Assembly: GCF_002162315.1 (NCBI RefSeq) | Contig: NZ_CP021416.1 | Span: 2,058,207-2,122,206, forward strand | From: Sulfurospirillum diekertiae | GTDB taxonomy: Bacteria > Campylobacterota > Campylobacteria > Campylobacterales > Sulfurospirillaceae | Reading direction: 5' to 3' | DNA: 64,000 nucleotides | Part shown: in pieces, positions 22,191 to 30,532 of the stretch | How the letters are laid out: the number at the start of each line of letters is the position of its first letter | Numbering within the stretch: the stretch's first letter is position 1 | Notes under the pieces: model-generated | What the model was told of the DNA's origin: nothing | Seen by the model: the letters and a program-made list of their open reading frames with translations, nothing else | The model's database searches: none | Program-made: the position numbers and the translations under genes

Positions 22191-23385
22191 CTAATTTATG
22201 CGGTAAAGATAAAACGTTCTGACCGTTTTACCATAATAAACAATATTAATTTGTTCAAATCCTTCTTCTATCTCTTTTTGGTTCATAAGTTTATATGCAC
22301 TGCCACGTTCGATATTATAAAATTTTAGTCTAAGTGCCATTTTATCATCTTTTATTATGACTTTATGGATGTCTCTAGCTTTTAACTCATGAGCTAGTTC
22401 TTTTGCAATATTATAGTTAATTGCAAAATGTTTGGAGGGCTCATTCATAAAAGCATACAATGGTTTATTGAAAAAACTAAGCATTGTATTGATAAAAAAG
22501 TGTTATGAGCACTAAGATAAAGAAAAAATGTATGCAATTTACGAAAGGCAGGAAGTCTTACACGATAGCTATTAAAAAAGACCTTAACCATTAACGGTAC
22601 GGAGAGTACAACAAAAGGAGCAAAATCTTCAAGCAAAAGCTTTTGGCGTAACGAAAGAAGCAATGAAACGACCAGCGAAAAGAAAGAAATATACCATAGA
22701 AGATTTTTTTCTTCTTTAATTAAAATGCGATACATTGCATAGACAAAATATAAGAAAAGTAATGGCGAAAACACAATTGCATACACACCTAAAGTATCTA
22801 TAAAATAACCTCTAGGTTTTCCGCCTGTATCAAATCCATACAGATACATAGAAGCACTAAATAAAATTAGTGTCAAAATAAGCAGGTCCGTTTTGCGTTT
22901 CATCAGAGCATAAACAAACAGTGCAATGTAAAAAATAGCAAAGGAATTATCAACAAAAAGACATGCGATTAGCACAATATGAGAAGCTACTTTCCATTCT
23001 CTAAGATAGAGATACGTAAATAAAAGGCTGAAAAAGATGACAACTATACCACTGTTGACTAAAAGTGCTACACCATTAACACCTGGTAAAAAGGCATAAA
23101 TTGCAACCGAAACGATACGATCTATTCGTTTTTTTAAAAAAAAGTTTGCCAATTTTATACAGTAAAATAATGGAAGTTAAATGTAAAAGGATAAAAGGCA
23201 AACGCAGCGCAAAATCATTTTGTCCTAAAAGCTGTGTCGAATATACTGCAAGATAATGAACGAGGTCATTGCCATTGAAAAAAGTATAAGCCTCATCGTA
23301 GCTAATAGAGATACTCTGTGCACCATACGTAAGTAATGCACTACTAATAAGAAGGATAAGAAGTAAAAAAAAGTCTTTCTCTCAT
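22191..23385 (-). CDS. Polytopic glycosyltransferase-like membrane protein, broken by three frameshifts
   Basis: The ATG at 23385 overlaps the trpG/pabA stop (ATGA). Reading to 22191 needs three single-base corrections: remove one base at the A8 run 23365-23372, remove one at 23129-23143 (T7 followed by A8), and add one at A6 22494-22499. The 1195-base span is 3n+1, matching the net change. The restored protein of about 397 residues starts MRERLFLLLILLISS, then SISISYDEAYTFF (the D-E motif of GT39/ArnT-like enzymes) and LLGQNDFALRLPFILLHL, with about ten membrane helices. A mannosyl- or aminoarabinosyl-transferase-like role is a family guess. Three errors in one gene could also mean a true pseudogene. 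Confidence 0.6.
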
Positions 23386-23951
23386 AGTTTTAAAAAGTTA
23401 TTTAAGATGGCATGACCGTGTTCACTTAAAATGGATTCTGGGTGAAACTGTACACCATAGATTTGTTTATCTTTAATTTGAAGTGCCATGATTTCATGAT
23501 CGTCCGTACTATATGCTGTTGGAACAACCACATCAGGGAGCCCTTCTTGCTCAACCGTTAAGGAATGATAACGCGTCGTCGTAAACGTTTCAGGAAGTCC
23601 ATCAAACAGACAGCTGTTGTAAAGTTGTTTTGTAATAGACGTTTTACCATGCATCATACGCTTAGCACGCACGACTTTGCCTCCAAAAGCTTGTCCAATG
23701 GCTTGATGTCCTAAGCAAATACCTAAAATGGGGATTTTCCCACCAAAGTATTTTATAACGTCTAAACTCACACCTGCTTCATTTGGAGTAGCAGGACCTG
23801 GGGATATAATAATTTTCTCAGGATGAAGCGCTTCAATCTCTTCAACACTCAGCTCATCATTGCGAATTACTTTAAGATCAGCGCCAAGCTCTAAGCAATA
23901 CTGCACAATATTGTACGTAAAACTGTCATAGTTGTCTATCATCAATACCAT
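23382..23951 (-). CDS. trpG/pabA: Anthranilate/aminodeoxychorismate synthase glutamine amidotransferase
   Basis: A class I glutamine amidotransferase of about 189 residues. It has IDNYDSFTYN at the start, IISPGPATPNEAG, the nucleophile motif GICLGHQAIGQ (Cys near residue 79), and QFHPESILSEHG with the catalytic His-Glu. It supplies ammonia to TrpE or PabB, and no partner is in the window, so the tryptophan and folate roles cannot be separated. The ATG at 23951 is chosen with GAGGG upstream; a TTG at 23969 is an alternative. It shares a 4-base overlap with the next gene. Confidence 0.88.
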   Translation of the reverse strand: MVLMIDNYDSFTYNIVQYCLELGADLKVIRNDELSVEEIEALHPEKIIISPGPATPNEAGVSLDVIKYFGGKIPILGICLGHQAIGQAFGGKVVRAKRMMHGKTSITKQLYNSCLFDGLPETFTTTRYHSLTVEQEGLPDVVVPTAYSTDDHEIMALQIKDKQIYGVQFHPESILSEHGHAILNNFLKL

Positions 23952-24128
23952 GTTTCTTTTTTCCCTCAAATGCTCCGATTTTAAGGAGCTTTTCTATGTA
24001 ATACACCTTTCTGAAGAGCTAGGTTTTTACCCTATTCCTACACGAAAGCGTAAATATTGATTATTGTATCAATTTTTGTGTTGTTTTAAAATTAAGATGA
24101 TGAAGAGTTGAAATAAATCAATGTTAGA

Positions 24129-24164
24129 AGAAAAAAAACGCTCGAACCGGGCAATTCGAGCGTT
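24129..24164 (-). terminator. Intrinsic terminator, minus strand
   Basis: AACGCTCGAA (24137-24146) and TTCGAGCGTT (24155-24164) form a perfect 10-bp stem with an 8-base loop. On the minus strand it is followed by T8. It lies in the 360-base gap between lplT and trpG and ends either the lplT transcript or a small RNA. Beyond it, the minus strand has TACAAT inside an ATTGAT...ATCAAT repeat (around 24058-24075), a possible trpG promoter. Confidence 0.8.
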
Positions 24165-24311
24165 GATCTTAAAAAATTGGTAGGTTCTACACAAAAAGGA
24201 GGTATGTGTCTTACACTCGAAAGTATAGGCTCCTTGTTTAAACAAGATATGAACCATTCGTTAATAAAACCTAAACCTGCACAAATCGTTCATATTCTTT
24301 ACATGTAAAGC

Positions 24312-25577
24312 CTAATCAATCCGTTTATACAGCACCCAAGCGATCCATGTTGCGATGAGTCCTGTGCCAATGGCTGCGCTCAAAAAGACTTCAGGGATTC
24401 GCCATGAAGCGTCCAATAACACCATCGTAAGTACCGCACCAAGTACCATAAACAGGGCGTTTAAGATGTTATTGGCGGCGATGATGCGTGAGCGAAAGGC
24501 GGGGTCACTTTGGTTTTGCATGATGGCGTAAAGCGGTACGCTAAAGAGTCCGCCAAAAAGAGCGATCAATGTTAGATCAATGAGGATGTGCCAAAAGGTG
24601 CTGCTTGAAAAAAGGTCTTCGACTGGTACAAAGCTCGAAGAGGTAAGCGCAAAGTCGATTCCAAAAAAAGTCATTCCCAACGCACCTAGTATGATCAAGG
24701 AAGGGCGAATGGCATGGTGACTGAGTTTCTCGCAGAGAAAAGAGCCCACGCCGATGCCGATGGTAAAGAGGCTGAGTAACAGCGTTACGGTGGTTTCATC
24801 GCCCACTAAAACGATTTTGACAAAGGCGGGGAATTGCGAAAGGAGGAGTGCGCCGTAAAGCCAAAACCATGAAATGGCGATGATGGCAAGAAACACGGTT
24901 TTATTGGCATACGCCAGTTTAAGCGTTTGCGCCGTTTGAGAGAAGATGTTGTACGAAAGACTCATCTGCGCATTCAATGAAGGTGCTGTAGGAATGTAGC
25001 GACTGCACACATAGCCGATCAGCGCGATTGCCATGCCCATGACACCCGCGATGATACCGCCGTACGTGGAAGCTGCTATTAGCCCCCCGCCAAGCGTTCC
25101 GAGTAAAATGGCACCAAAGGTTCCAGACTCGACCAACGCGTTTGCCATGACCAGCTCATTTTCACCCATGTGTTGGGGAATGATGGCGTATTTGATCGGT
25201 CCAAAAAGCGTTGAGTGCAACCCCATGCCAAAGACCACGACCAACAGCAGACTAAATCCGTGCATGTAAAAGCCAAGCGTGGCGATGCTCATCAAGACAA
25301 ACTCCAAAATCTTGACAAGGCGCGTTAAAGAAGCTTTGTCGTATTTATCCGCGAGTGCGCCTGCAAGTCCTGAAAAGATGAAAAAAGGCAAAATGAAAAT
25401 CGCCCCGATAAGTGGCGCTAAAATCCCTAACGGCAAACTCGTCCAAGCGCTCGCGTGAAACGTCACCAAAATGGCAAGCGTATTTTTGAAAATATTGTCG
25501 TTAAACGCACCTAAAAACTGCACCACAAACAAAGGCGCAAATCGCTTTGTTTTTAAAAGGTAGATGGAACTACTCAT
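24312..25577 (-). CDS. lplT: MFS transporter, LplT-like lysophospholipid flippase
   Basis: 421 residues with 12 predicted membrane helices. It opens with FAPLFVVQFLGAFNDNIFKN, a segment typical of LplT, and continues GALADKYDKASLTRLVK, the MFS loop 2-3 motif. LplT moves lysophospholipid inward for re-acylation by Aas. Its start overlaps the end of the aas-like gene by 4 bases (ATGA), the same partnership as in Enterobacteria, and this supports the name. A TTTACATGTAAA copy lies 2 bases beyond its stop. Confidence 0.82.
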   Translation of the reverse strand: MSSSIYLLKTKRFAPLFVVQFLGAFNDNIFKNTLAILVTFHASAWTSLPLGILAPLIGAIFILPFFIFSGLAGALADKYDKASLTRLVKILEFVLMSIATLGFYMHGFSLLLVVVFGMGLHSTLFGPIKYAIIPQHMGENELVMANALVESGTFGAILLGTLGGGLIAASTYGGIIAGVMGMAIALIGYVCSRYIPTAPSLNAQMSLSYNIFSQTAQTLKLAYANKTVFLAIIAISWFWLYGALLLSQFPAFVKIVLVGDETTVTLLLSLFTIGIGVGSFLCEKLSHHAIRPSLIILGALGMTFFGIDFALTSSSFVPVEDLFSSSTFWHILIDLTLIALFGGLFSVPLYAIMQNQSDPAFRSRIIAANNILNALFMVLGAVLTMVLLDASWRIPEVFLSAAIGTGLIATWIAWVLYKRID

Positions 25578-27709
25578 GCTATCTCGCTTGCCATGGATTT
25601 TAAAGTGACATAATCGGTCTTGCCTGTGCCCAAAAGGGGAAGTATTTCCACGTGAACGATCTTTCTTGGTACTGCAATTTCAGGGAACCCGTTGCTTTGA
25701 GCGCTTTTTTGCAACGCTTCACGGGTTAAGTTTTTATCGGTCGTAAACAGCACGATCGCTTCGCCTCTAGCGACATCGGGGATGGATGAACTCGCATGCA
25801 AAAAGCCGTTCGATGTTAATGTCGCTAATTTTTCGACGGACTCTAGGGAAATCATCTCGCCTGCGATCTTGGCGAAGCGTTTGACACGCCCTTTGATCTG
25901 CACAAAACCCGCCTCATCAATGCTCACAATGTCGCCTGTGTTGTACCACCCCTCGCCTGCTTCAGAAGTCGGTTTTTCCAAAATGCCTGGTTTTTCAGCG
26001 CGCAAATACCCGCTCATGACATTTGCGCCCTTTACATGTAAAATGCCACCCTCTTCAATGCCAGGAACAGGAACCAATTTATGCTCAATGCCCGGCAATA
26101 TCTGCCCCACCGTGCCTTTTTTGTACGCCATCGGCGTATTGACCGCGATGACGGGTGCTGTTTCGGTTGCACCATAGCCTTCAAAAATGCGCAAACCAAA
26201 CTTCTCAAACCAAAGCTCACGCACATTTTCAGAGAGTTTCTCAGCCCCTGCGATGACATAGCGCACTTTATAAAAGTCATATGGATGGGCGTGTCGTGCG
26301 TAGTTATGCAAAAAGGTACTTGTCCCTAGCAAAATCGTGCAAGATCTGTCATACGCGATCTCAGGAATAACGCGGTAATGAAGCGGCGATGGGTACATAA
26401 AAAGGTGCATGCCTCGAAAGATCGGAAGCAGTGAGCCTGCTGTCAGACCAAAGGAGTGGAAGATCGGCAGGGCATTGAGCATTTTATCTTCCGTGGAAAA
26501 ATCAACGATAGAGCTGATCTGAGCGATATTGGCAAGCAGCGCTTCATGGGAAAGCACCACGCCTTTGGGTTTGCCTTCACTTCCTGAGGTAAATAAAATC
26601 ACCGCAGGCTCTTTTTCATCTTGAGAGGTTGCAACAAGGCGTGGAAAGTGAATCGCATAAAGCATCAACCACAGTTTATCCACCAAGCGCATGGTTGCTT
26701 TGAGCTCTTCAAGGTAGACGATGCGCACACCTTGCAATGCTTCTAATTTCGGAGCGAGCTTAGCTTGTTCCACAAAAGCTTTTGAAGTGACGATGGTCTT
26801 GATCTCAGCCGCAGTACACGCACTTTGCAAACCATCCACACCTGCGGTGAAATTGAGCATGGCAGGTACTCTTTTCATACCTGAAAGTCCCAAAACCAGT
26901 GCGAGTGAAGCAACCGCCGTTGGCATCAAAACGCCCACCGCTTCTTCTTTTTGAGTGATAGGGTTTAAGAGTCGTCCCAAACCCAGCGCCATTTTAAGAA
27001 GCTGCGCATAAGTGTATTCGATCTGCTTGATGTCTTCCACGATGGCTTTCTTTTTGCCGTACGTTTCAATGGCATCCAAAAAAGTGCCGAAAAGATCGTT
27101 GGCAGGACGTGCGTCAAACGAACACTCTTGCATAAGATGGCGCATCGCTTCACCAGAGAGTAGACGTCTTTCATGCGATGTTCCCTCGTGCGAAACGTTG
27201 AGTTTGGTTGGCGTGCAATAATGCAGCGTAATCTGCGGAAAAAGCCTGTGCGGGTACGTCTTTGGCATACGAGAGAGTGTACTCAGTGTCGCTCCTTGAA
27301 TCATCACAGGCACCACGGTCGCATTGGTTTTGACCGCGACAAAGGCACTACCTTCGTAAATCTTCATCAAACTGCCCGTTGTGGTGATGCGCCCTTCTGG
27401 GAAAATGACCACAGGTCGTCCGCTCTCGACCAGACGGATAATCGCCTTAATCGCCATCGGATTAGACGGATCGACAGTCAGATGATCGGCAAGCATAAGG
27501 AAAAATCGCACGAAAGGGTTTTTGGCGATTTGCGTGTTGATGATAAATACAGGCGAAACGGGCAACATCGCACCTAAAATCAAACCATCTAAAAACGATT
27601 GATGGTTGGCAATGATGAGCATCGGCTCATTTTTATTGGCTGTAAAATGCCCCTGAACACGAATTTTAAATAAAAAACGAAGGATGATGCGAAGCACTGT
27701 TTTGATCAT
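25574..27709 (-). CDS. aas: Aas-like bifunctional acyltransferase / acyl-ACP synthetase
   Basis: 711 residues in two domains. Residues 1-190 are a PlsC-type acyltransferase (NHQSFLDG with the HX4D catalytic pair, then FPEGRITTTGSL). Residues about 210-705 are an AMP-forming ligase (ILFTSGSEGKPKGVVLSHEA, then FEGYGATETAPVIAVNTP, YNTGDI and the GRVKRFAKIAGEMIS hinge). Such enzymes re-acylate lysophosphatidylethanolamine using free fatty acid and ACP. It is coupled to lplT downstream and starts one base after arsR, so the three form one operon. One TTTACATGTAAA copy reads LHVK near the C-terminal third. Confidence 0.87.
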   Translation of the reverse strand: MIKTVLRIILRFLFKIRVQGHFTANKNEPMLIIANHQSFLDGLILGAMLPVSPVFIINTQIAKNPFVRFFLMLADHLTVDPSNPMAIKAIIRLVESGRPVVIFPEGRITTTGSLMKIYEGSAFVAVKTNATVVPVMIQGATLSTLSRMPKTYPHRLFPQITLHYCTPTKLNVSHEGTSHERRLLSGEAMRHLMQECSFDARPANDLFGTFLDAIETYGKKKAIVEDIKQIEYTYAQLLKMALGLGRLLNPITQKEEAVGVLMPTAVASLALVLGLSGMKRVPAMLNFTAGVDGLQSACTAAEIKTIVTSKAFVEQAKLAPKLEALQGVRIVYLEELKATMRLVDKLWLMLYAIHFPRLVATSQDEKEPAVILFTSGSEGKPKGVVLSHEALLANIAQISSIVDFSTEDKMLNALPIFHSFGLTAGSLLPIFRGMHLFMYPSPLHYRVIPEIAYDRSCTILLGTSTFLHNYARHAHPYDFYKVRYVIAGAEKLSENVRELWFEKFGLRIFEGYGATETAPVIAVNTPMAYKKGTVGQILPGIEHKLVPVPGIEEGGILHVKGANVMSGYLRAEKPGILEKPTSEAGEGWYNTGDIVSIDEAGFVQIKGRVKRFAKIAGEMISLESVEKLATLTSNGFLHASSSIPDVARGEAIVLFTTDKNLTREALQKSAQSNGFPEIAVPRKIVHVEILPLLGTGKTDYVTLKSMASEIA

Positions 27710-27710
27710 G

Positions 27711-28019
27711 TTAGTTCCCGTGTAGATAATTTAAGACATTGCTAAAAGTCGCTTCTAAAAGCGGTTTATTGACCCAAAACCAAACCTCTTTGCCGATCTT
27801 CTCACTTAAAAGCACTTCGGCTTGATGAAGGATTTTGAGGTGGTGAGAAACGGTCGTGCGCGCCAAAGGCGAGACTTCAGCGATTTGCCCTGCATTAAGA
27901 CGCTCTCCATCTTCAAACAGTAGAAGAATTCTTTGACGGTGTGCATCACCTAAAGCCATAAAGATGGCAGACATCGGTTTCCATTCAAGCGGTAAATCTT
28001 TCGCGTATTGCATTTGCAT
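27711..28019 (-). CDS. ArsR-family winged-helix regulator
   Basis: 102 residues with FMALGDAHRQRILLLFEDGE, then AGQIAEVSPLARTTVSHHLKIL as the recognition helix-turn-helix and a beta-wing. No Cys metal site is seen (no ELCVCDL-type motif), so the signal is probably not a soft metal. It is first in the arsR-aas-lplT run and probably regulates it. A motif upstream of its start is repeated ahead of the neighbouring amidohydrolase. Confidence 0.85.
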   Translation of the reverse strand: MQMQYAKDLPLEWKPMSAIFMALGDAHRQRILLLFEDGERLNAGQIAEVSPLARTTVSHHLKILHQAEVLLSEKIGKEVWFWVNKPLLEATFSNVLNYLHGN

Positions 28020-28021
28020 CT

Positions 28022-28040
28022 TATATTCCTAAATGTTTAA
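28022..28040 (-). promoter_or_regulatory. Candidate operator/leader motif ahead of arsR
   Basis: On the plus strand TATATTCCTAAATGTTTAA, immediately before the arsR start. It matches 16 of 19 positions of the sequence at 29108-29126 before the amidohydrolase gene. Part of it (AGGA on the minus strand) is the ribosome site, so only the flanking identity argues for regulation. Confidence 0.35.
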
Positions 28041-28117
28041 GTTTATCGACATAATAATCTTTTTTGTCTAAAATTTTTCTTAAAAAAAAGCGTTTTATGC
28101 TTTACATGTAAAGTATC

Positions 28118-29104
28118 TTACTTCAATTGTAAAACTTTCCGATAATTGGAATAAATAGGATTATTCGCAGGAAAATAGACCAACATCGCTTTCGCATAAC
28201 GGTCAAACACATTTTTTTCAAGGGCGATGCAAAGGCGTTTTAAAAGCGCTATGTCGTAACTGTTCCACACCGTTGTAAATGGTACGGGGTAGTCGCTTCC
28301 AAAAAGCAATTTGGGGTGAATGTCGTTTTGCGTCGAGAGATGGCGCAATACTTTGGCGCGCACGGGCGTTAATAAGGCTGAAACATTGGCGTAGAGATTA
28401 TCGTGTGTTTTTAGCATCTCAAGCAAGGTAAAATAGTCATCGTTAAAGCGTTTGGGGTTGGATGAGAATGCTTTAACGATGTGACGTGGCTCGTAAGAAA
28501 GTGCCATATGTGCGCAAATGACCTTCACACCCACTTCTAAAGGTTGGCGCACCATCTCGATGCTCTCGCAGGTTTTATACGAATGTACGCTGCTCTCGCT
28601 TCCCACATGAATGATCAACGGCAAATCAAGGCTCGCAAGCTTCTCAAAGTAAGGTCGATACCGTGCATCACGCGTGTCAACACCCCAATAATTTTGTAAA
28701 AACTTTGCCCCTTTAAAGCCTAAGGCATGGTACTTTTCGATCAGCTCTAGTGCATCGGGTCGTTTAGGGTTGATAGAGAAAAATGGGATGATAAGCTCTG
28801 GAAACTGCGCGTATAACGCCGCCACATCTTCATTGCTTGCGCAGACGGTTTTGTCTTTATGAAGAACATTGCCCTCATCATCGACCTTTGCATCGACGCC
28901 AAAAAGTACGATTTTTTCGATGTACTCTGAGCTTTTCACTGAATTCATCAGCGCGTCGGTGTAGGCTTTGTACGGCTCTTTTGCAAGGACTTTGGCGTCA
29001 ATGCCGAAGCGTTTGGCAAAAAAACGTAAAGCAACTCTGTCGTAAAAGCGGTTGAAAGAGACTTCACTGTTTAGCAAGTGAACATGCGTGTCGATTGTTT
29101 TCAT
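28118..29104 (-). CDS. Amidohydrolase-family (TIM-barrel) metal-dependent hydrolase
   Basis: 328 residues of the amidohydrolase-2 type. The N-terminal IDTHVHLL gives the HxH metal pair. LIIHVGSES near residue 170 and VICAHMAL near residue 203 supply further His ligands, and LLFGSDYPVPF near residue 272 supplies the metal/catalytic Asp. Members hydrolyse or decarboxylate small carbon acids, and the substrate here is unknown. It sits upstream of arsR-aas-lplT on the same strand. AGGAATAT lies before its ATG. A TTTACATGTAAA copy begins 5 bases after its stop. Confidence 0.8.
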   Translation of the reverse strand: MKTIDTHVHLLNSEVSFNRFYDRVALRFFAKRFGIDAKVLAKEPYKAYTDALMNSVKSSEYIEKIVLFGVDAKVDDEGNVLHKDKTVCASNEDVAALYAQFPELIIPFFSINPKRPDALELIEKYHALGFKGAKFLQNYWGVDTRDARYRPYFEKLASLDLPLIIHVGSESSVHSYKTCESIEMVRQPLEVGVKVICAHMALSYEPRHIVKAFSSNPKRFNDDYFTLLEMLKTHDNLYANVSALLTPVRAKVLRHLSTQNDIHPKLLFGSDYPVPFTTVWNSYDIALLKRLCIALEKNVFDRYAKAMLVYFPANNPIYSNYRKVLQLK

Positions 29105-29107
29105 TTC

Positions 29108-29140
29108 TATATTCCTAATATCTTAAACATATTGGAATAT
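29108..29140 (-). promoter_or_regulatory. Imperfect palindrome before the amidohydrolase gene
   Basis: ATATTCC (29109-29115) and GGAATAT (29134-29140) are inverted repeats. Inner CCTAATAT and ATATTGG also pair. This is operator-like and shares its left half with the site upstream of arsR. Confidence 0.4.
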
Positions 29141-29182
29141 TAATACATGGGAGCTGAAACGATTCTGAAAGAAAAAGCCTTT

Positions 29183-30532
29183 TTAGCACTCTTTCACGAT
29201 ATGAGAAAGTAACCACGTCATCGCCAAAAGATCGGCACTGCCACCAGGGGAGAGATTTTTTGAGATCATATCGGCGTCCAATTCTCGCAAAAAAGTGTCT
29301 AAATTTTCTGCGTTTGGCTTTACATGTAAAAGTGCTTGTGTTTGTGTTTTGGCGTAAGCGAGCCCTTCAACGCCACCTCGTGACCAGAGCGTGCTGTCAT
29401 CTAAACGTGACATCAGCAACAACAGTGTTTTTTTAAGTGCAATCTCTTCGCCCTCTTCTTTTTTACATGCTTGGAAAAACGGCAAAGCGCTCTCAAAAAT
29501 GATGTCAAAACCACTCTGCGCAATGCCACGAATGCCACTGCTTCCCGTTTCGTAAAAAAAACGTGCCCCTGCGCTGTTGGGCTTTACATGTAAAAGATCA
29601 TCTTCGACCAAATTGGCGCACAGTGCTTGCATTTGGGTTTGTAAACGTTTACATGTAAAGCTCTGGTTGCATCCTTTAAGTCGTCCAATGGCTCCACAAA
29701 AAACGGCTAAACAGAAGATCATTCCTTTGTGAGTATTGACATTTGACGTGGCTTCAAACATCGCTTTTTCGCAGGCAATGCCAATCTTTCGAAGTCTTAC
29801 GAAACTCTGTTTGGCATCTTCATGGGCATACGTTTGCGCGGTTTGAATCCATTGTATCACAAACGGTTTGATCGCGCGAATGCTTGTATAGAAGGTATGA
29901 ATGTCCATATCGTGGTGTGCGCCACTGTTGGCTTGGTCGACCAAACCCGGTTTTGGAGTCAGTTCGACTTCGGTTTGCATGGCACGTTCACACCACAAAG
30001 CAATCGAGTGAGCAAACGCATGTTTTTCAACCAACTGTTTGATATAGAGATTTAATTCTGCATAGGTGTGTCTTTGGGAGCGCGCACAAAGCTGTGCTTC
30101 CTCTTCACAGGCAAAGCAACGACGTTTTGGAAGTCCAAGCGCACTTCGTGAGAGAATGTTTCCCGTGAGATCCAGCACATCAATATCCATCAAACGCCCG
30201 AGGGGATGAGTCATTTCTACTTTACATGTAAAGGCTTTGAGCACCTTTGCATCTACTTTACATGTAAAAAAAGATTCCGCTCCACTTGGGGAAAGTTTGC
30301 TTTCGCAGGCGAGTAGTTCGATGCCTTCTTCTTGGAGCATTTCCAAAAGGGCTTGATGCGCTATTTCGTGTGCGACAACCGCTTCATGCGAAAGTTTAAT
30401 GAGGCTAGGAATATTAATCGTAAGTGAGATAAGCGATGCCAAAGGGTGGCGGCTTAAAAGCTCTTTTTGCTTCCAAGCACGCTCTTCTTTGGCGTATAAA
30501 ATAGTCTCTAGCGTCGTTGGTTGGTCTATCAT
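29183..30532 (-). CDS. citXG: CitXG fusion: citrate lyase prosthetic-group synthesis and transfer
   Basis: 449 residues. The N-terminal half, about residues 1-170, is CitX (holo-ACP synthase: GRLMDIDVLDLTGNILSRSA, then a Cys-rich CFACEEEAQLC). The C-terminal half, from about residue 175, is CitG (triphosphoribosyl-dephospho-CoA synthase: ELTPKPGLVDQANSGAHHDM and TSNVNTHKGMIF). Together they make the 2'-(5''-triphosphoribosyl)-3'-dephospho-CoA cofactor and attach it to CitD. The start directly abuts the citF stop. It holds five TTTACATGTAAA copies, three read FTCK and two LHVK, the densest cluster in the window. No frame break is seen. Confidence 0.9.
   Translation of the reverse strand: MIDQPTTLETILYAKEERAWKQKELLSRHPLASLISLTINIPSLIKLSHEAVVAHEIAHQALLEMLQEEGIELLACESKLSPSGAESFFTCKVDAKVLKAFTCKVEMTHPLGRLMDIDVLDLTGNILSRSALGLPKRRCFACEEEAQLCARSQRHTYAELNLYIKQLVEKHAFAHSIALWCERAMQTEVELTPKPGLVDQANSGAHHDMDIHTFYTSIRAIKPFVIQWIQTAQTYAHEDAKQSFVRLRKIGIACEKAMFEATSNVNTHKGMIFCLAVFCGAIGRLKGCNQSFTCKRLQTQMQALCANLVEDDLLHVKPNSAGARFFYETGSSGIRGIAQSGFDIIFESALPFFQACKKEEGEEIALKKTLLLLMSRLDDSTLWSRGGVEGLAYAKTQTQALLHVKPNAENLDTFLRELDADMISKNLSPGGSADLLAMTWLLSHIVKEC
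29319..30268. repeat. Cluster of five TTTACATGTAAA copies in citXG
   Basis: Copies start at 29319, 29583, 29648, 30221 and 30257. The last two are only 24 bases apart (12 codons from motif end to motif start is not reached; the motif-to-motif period is 36 bases, a multiple of 3), so both encode FTCK in the same frame. Confidence 0.9.

Noticed and set aside
24058-24075. FNR-like TTGAT...ATCAA repeat ahead of trpG
   Set aside because: The spacer is 6 bases instead of 4, and it overlaps a likely -10 box; too weak to call.
24069-24257. 62-codon minus-strand ORF (MVHILFKQGAYTFE...)
   Set aside because: It reads through the strong terminator at 24129-24164, has no ribosome site and no recognisable family.
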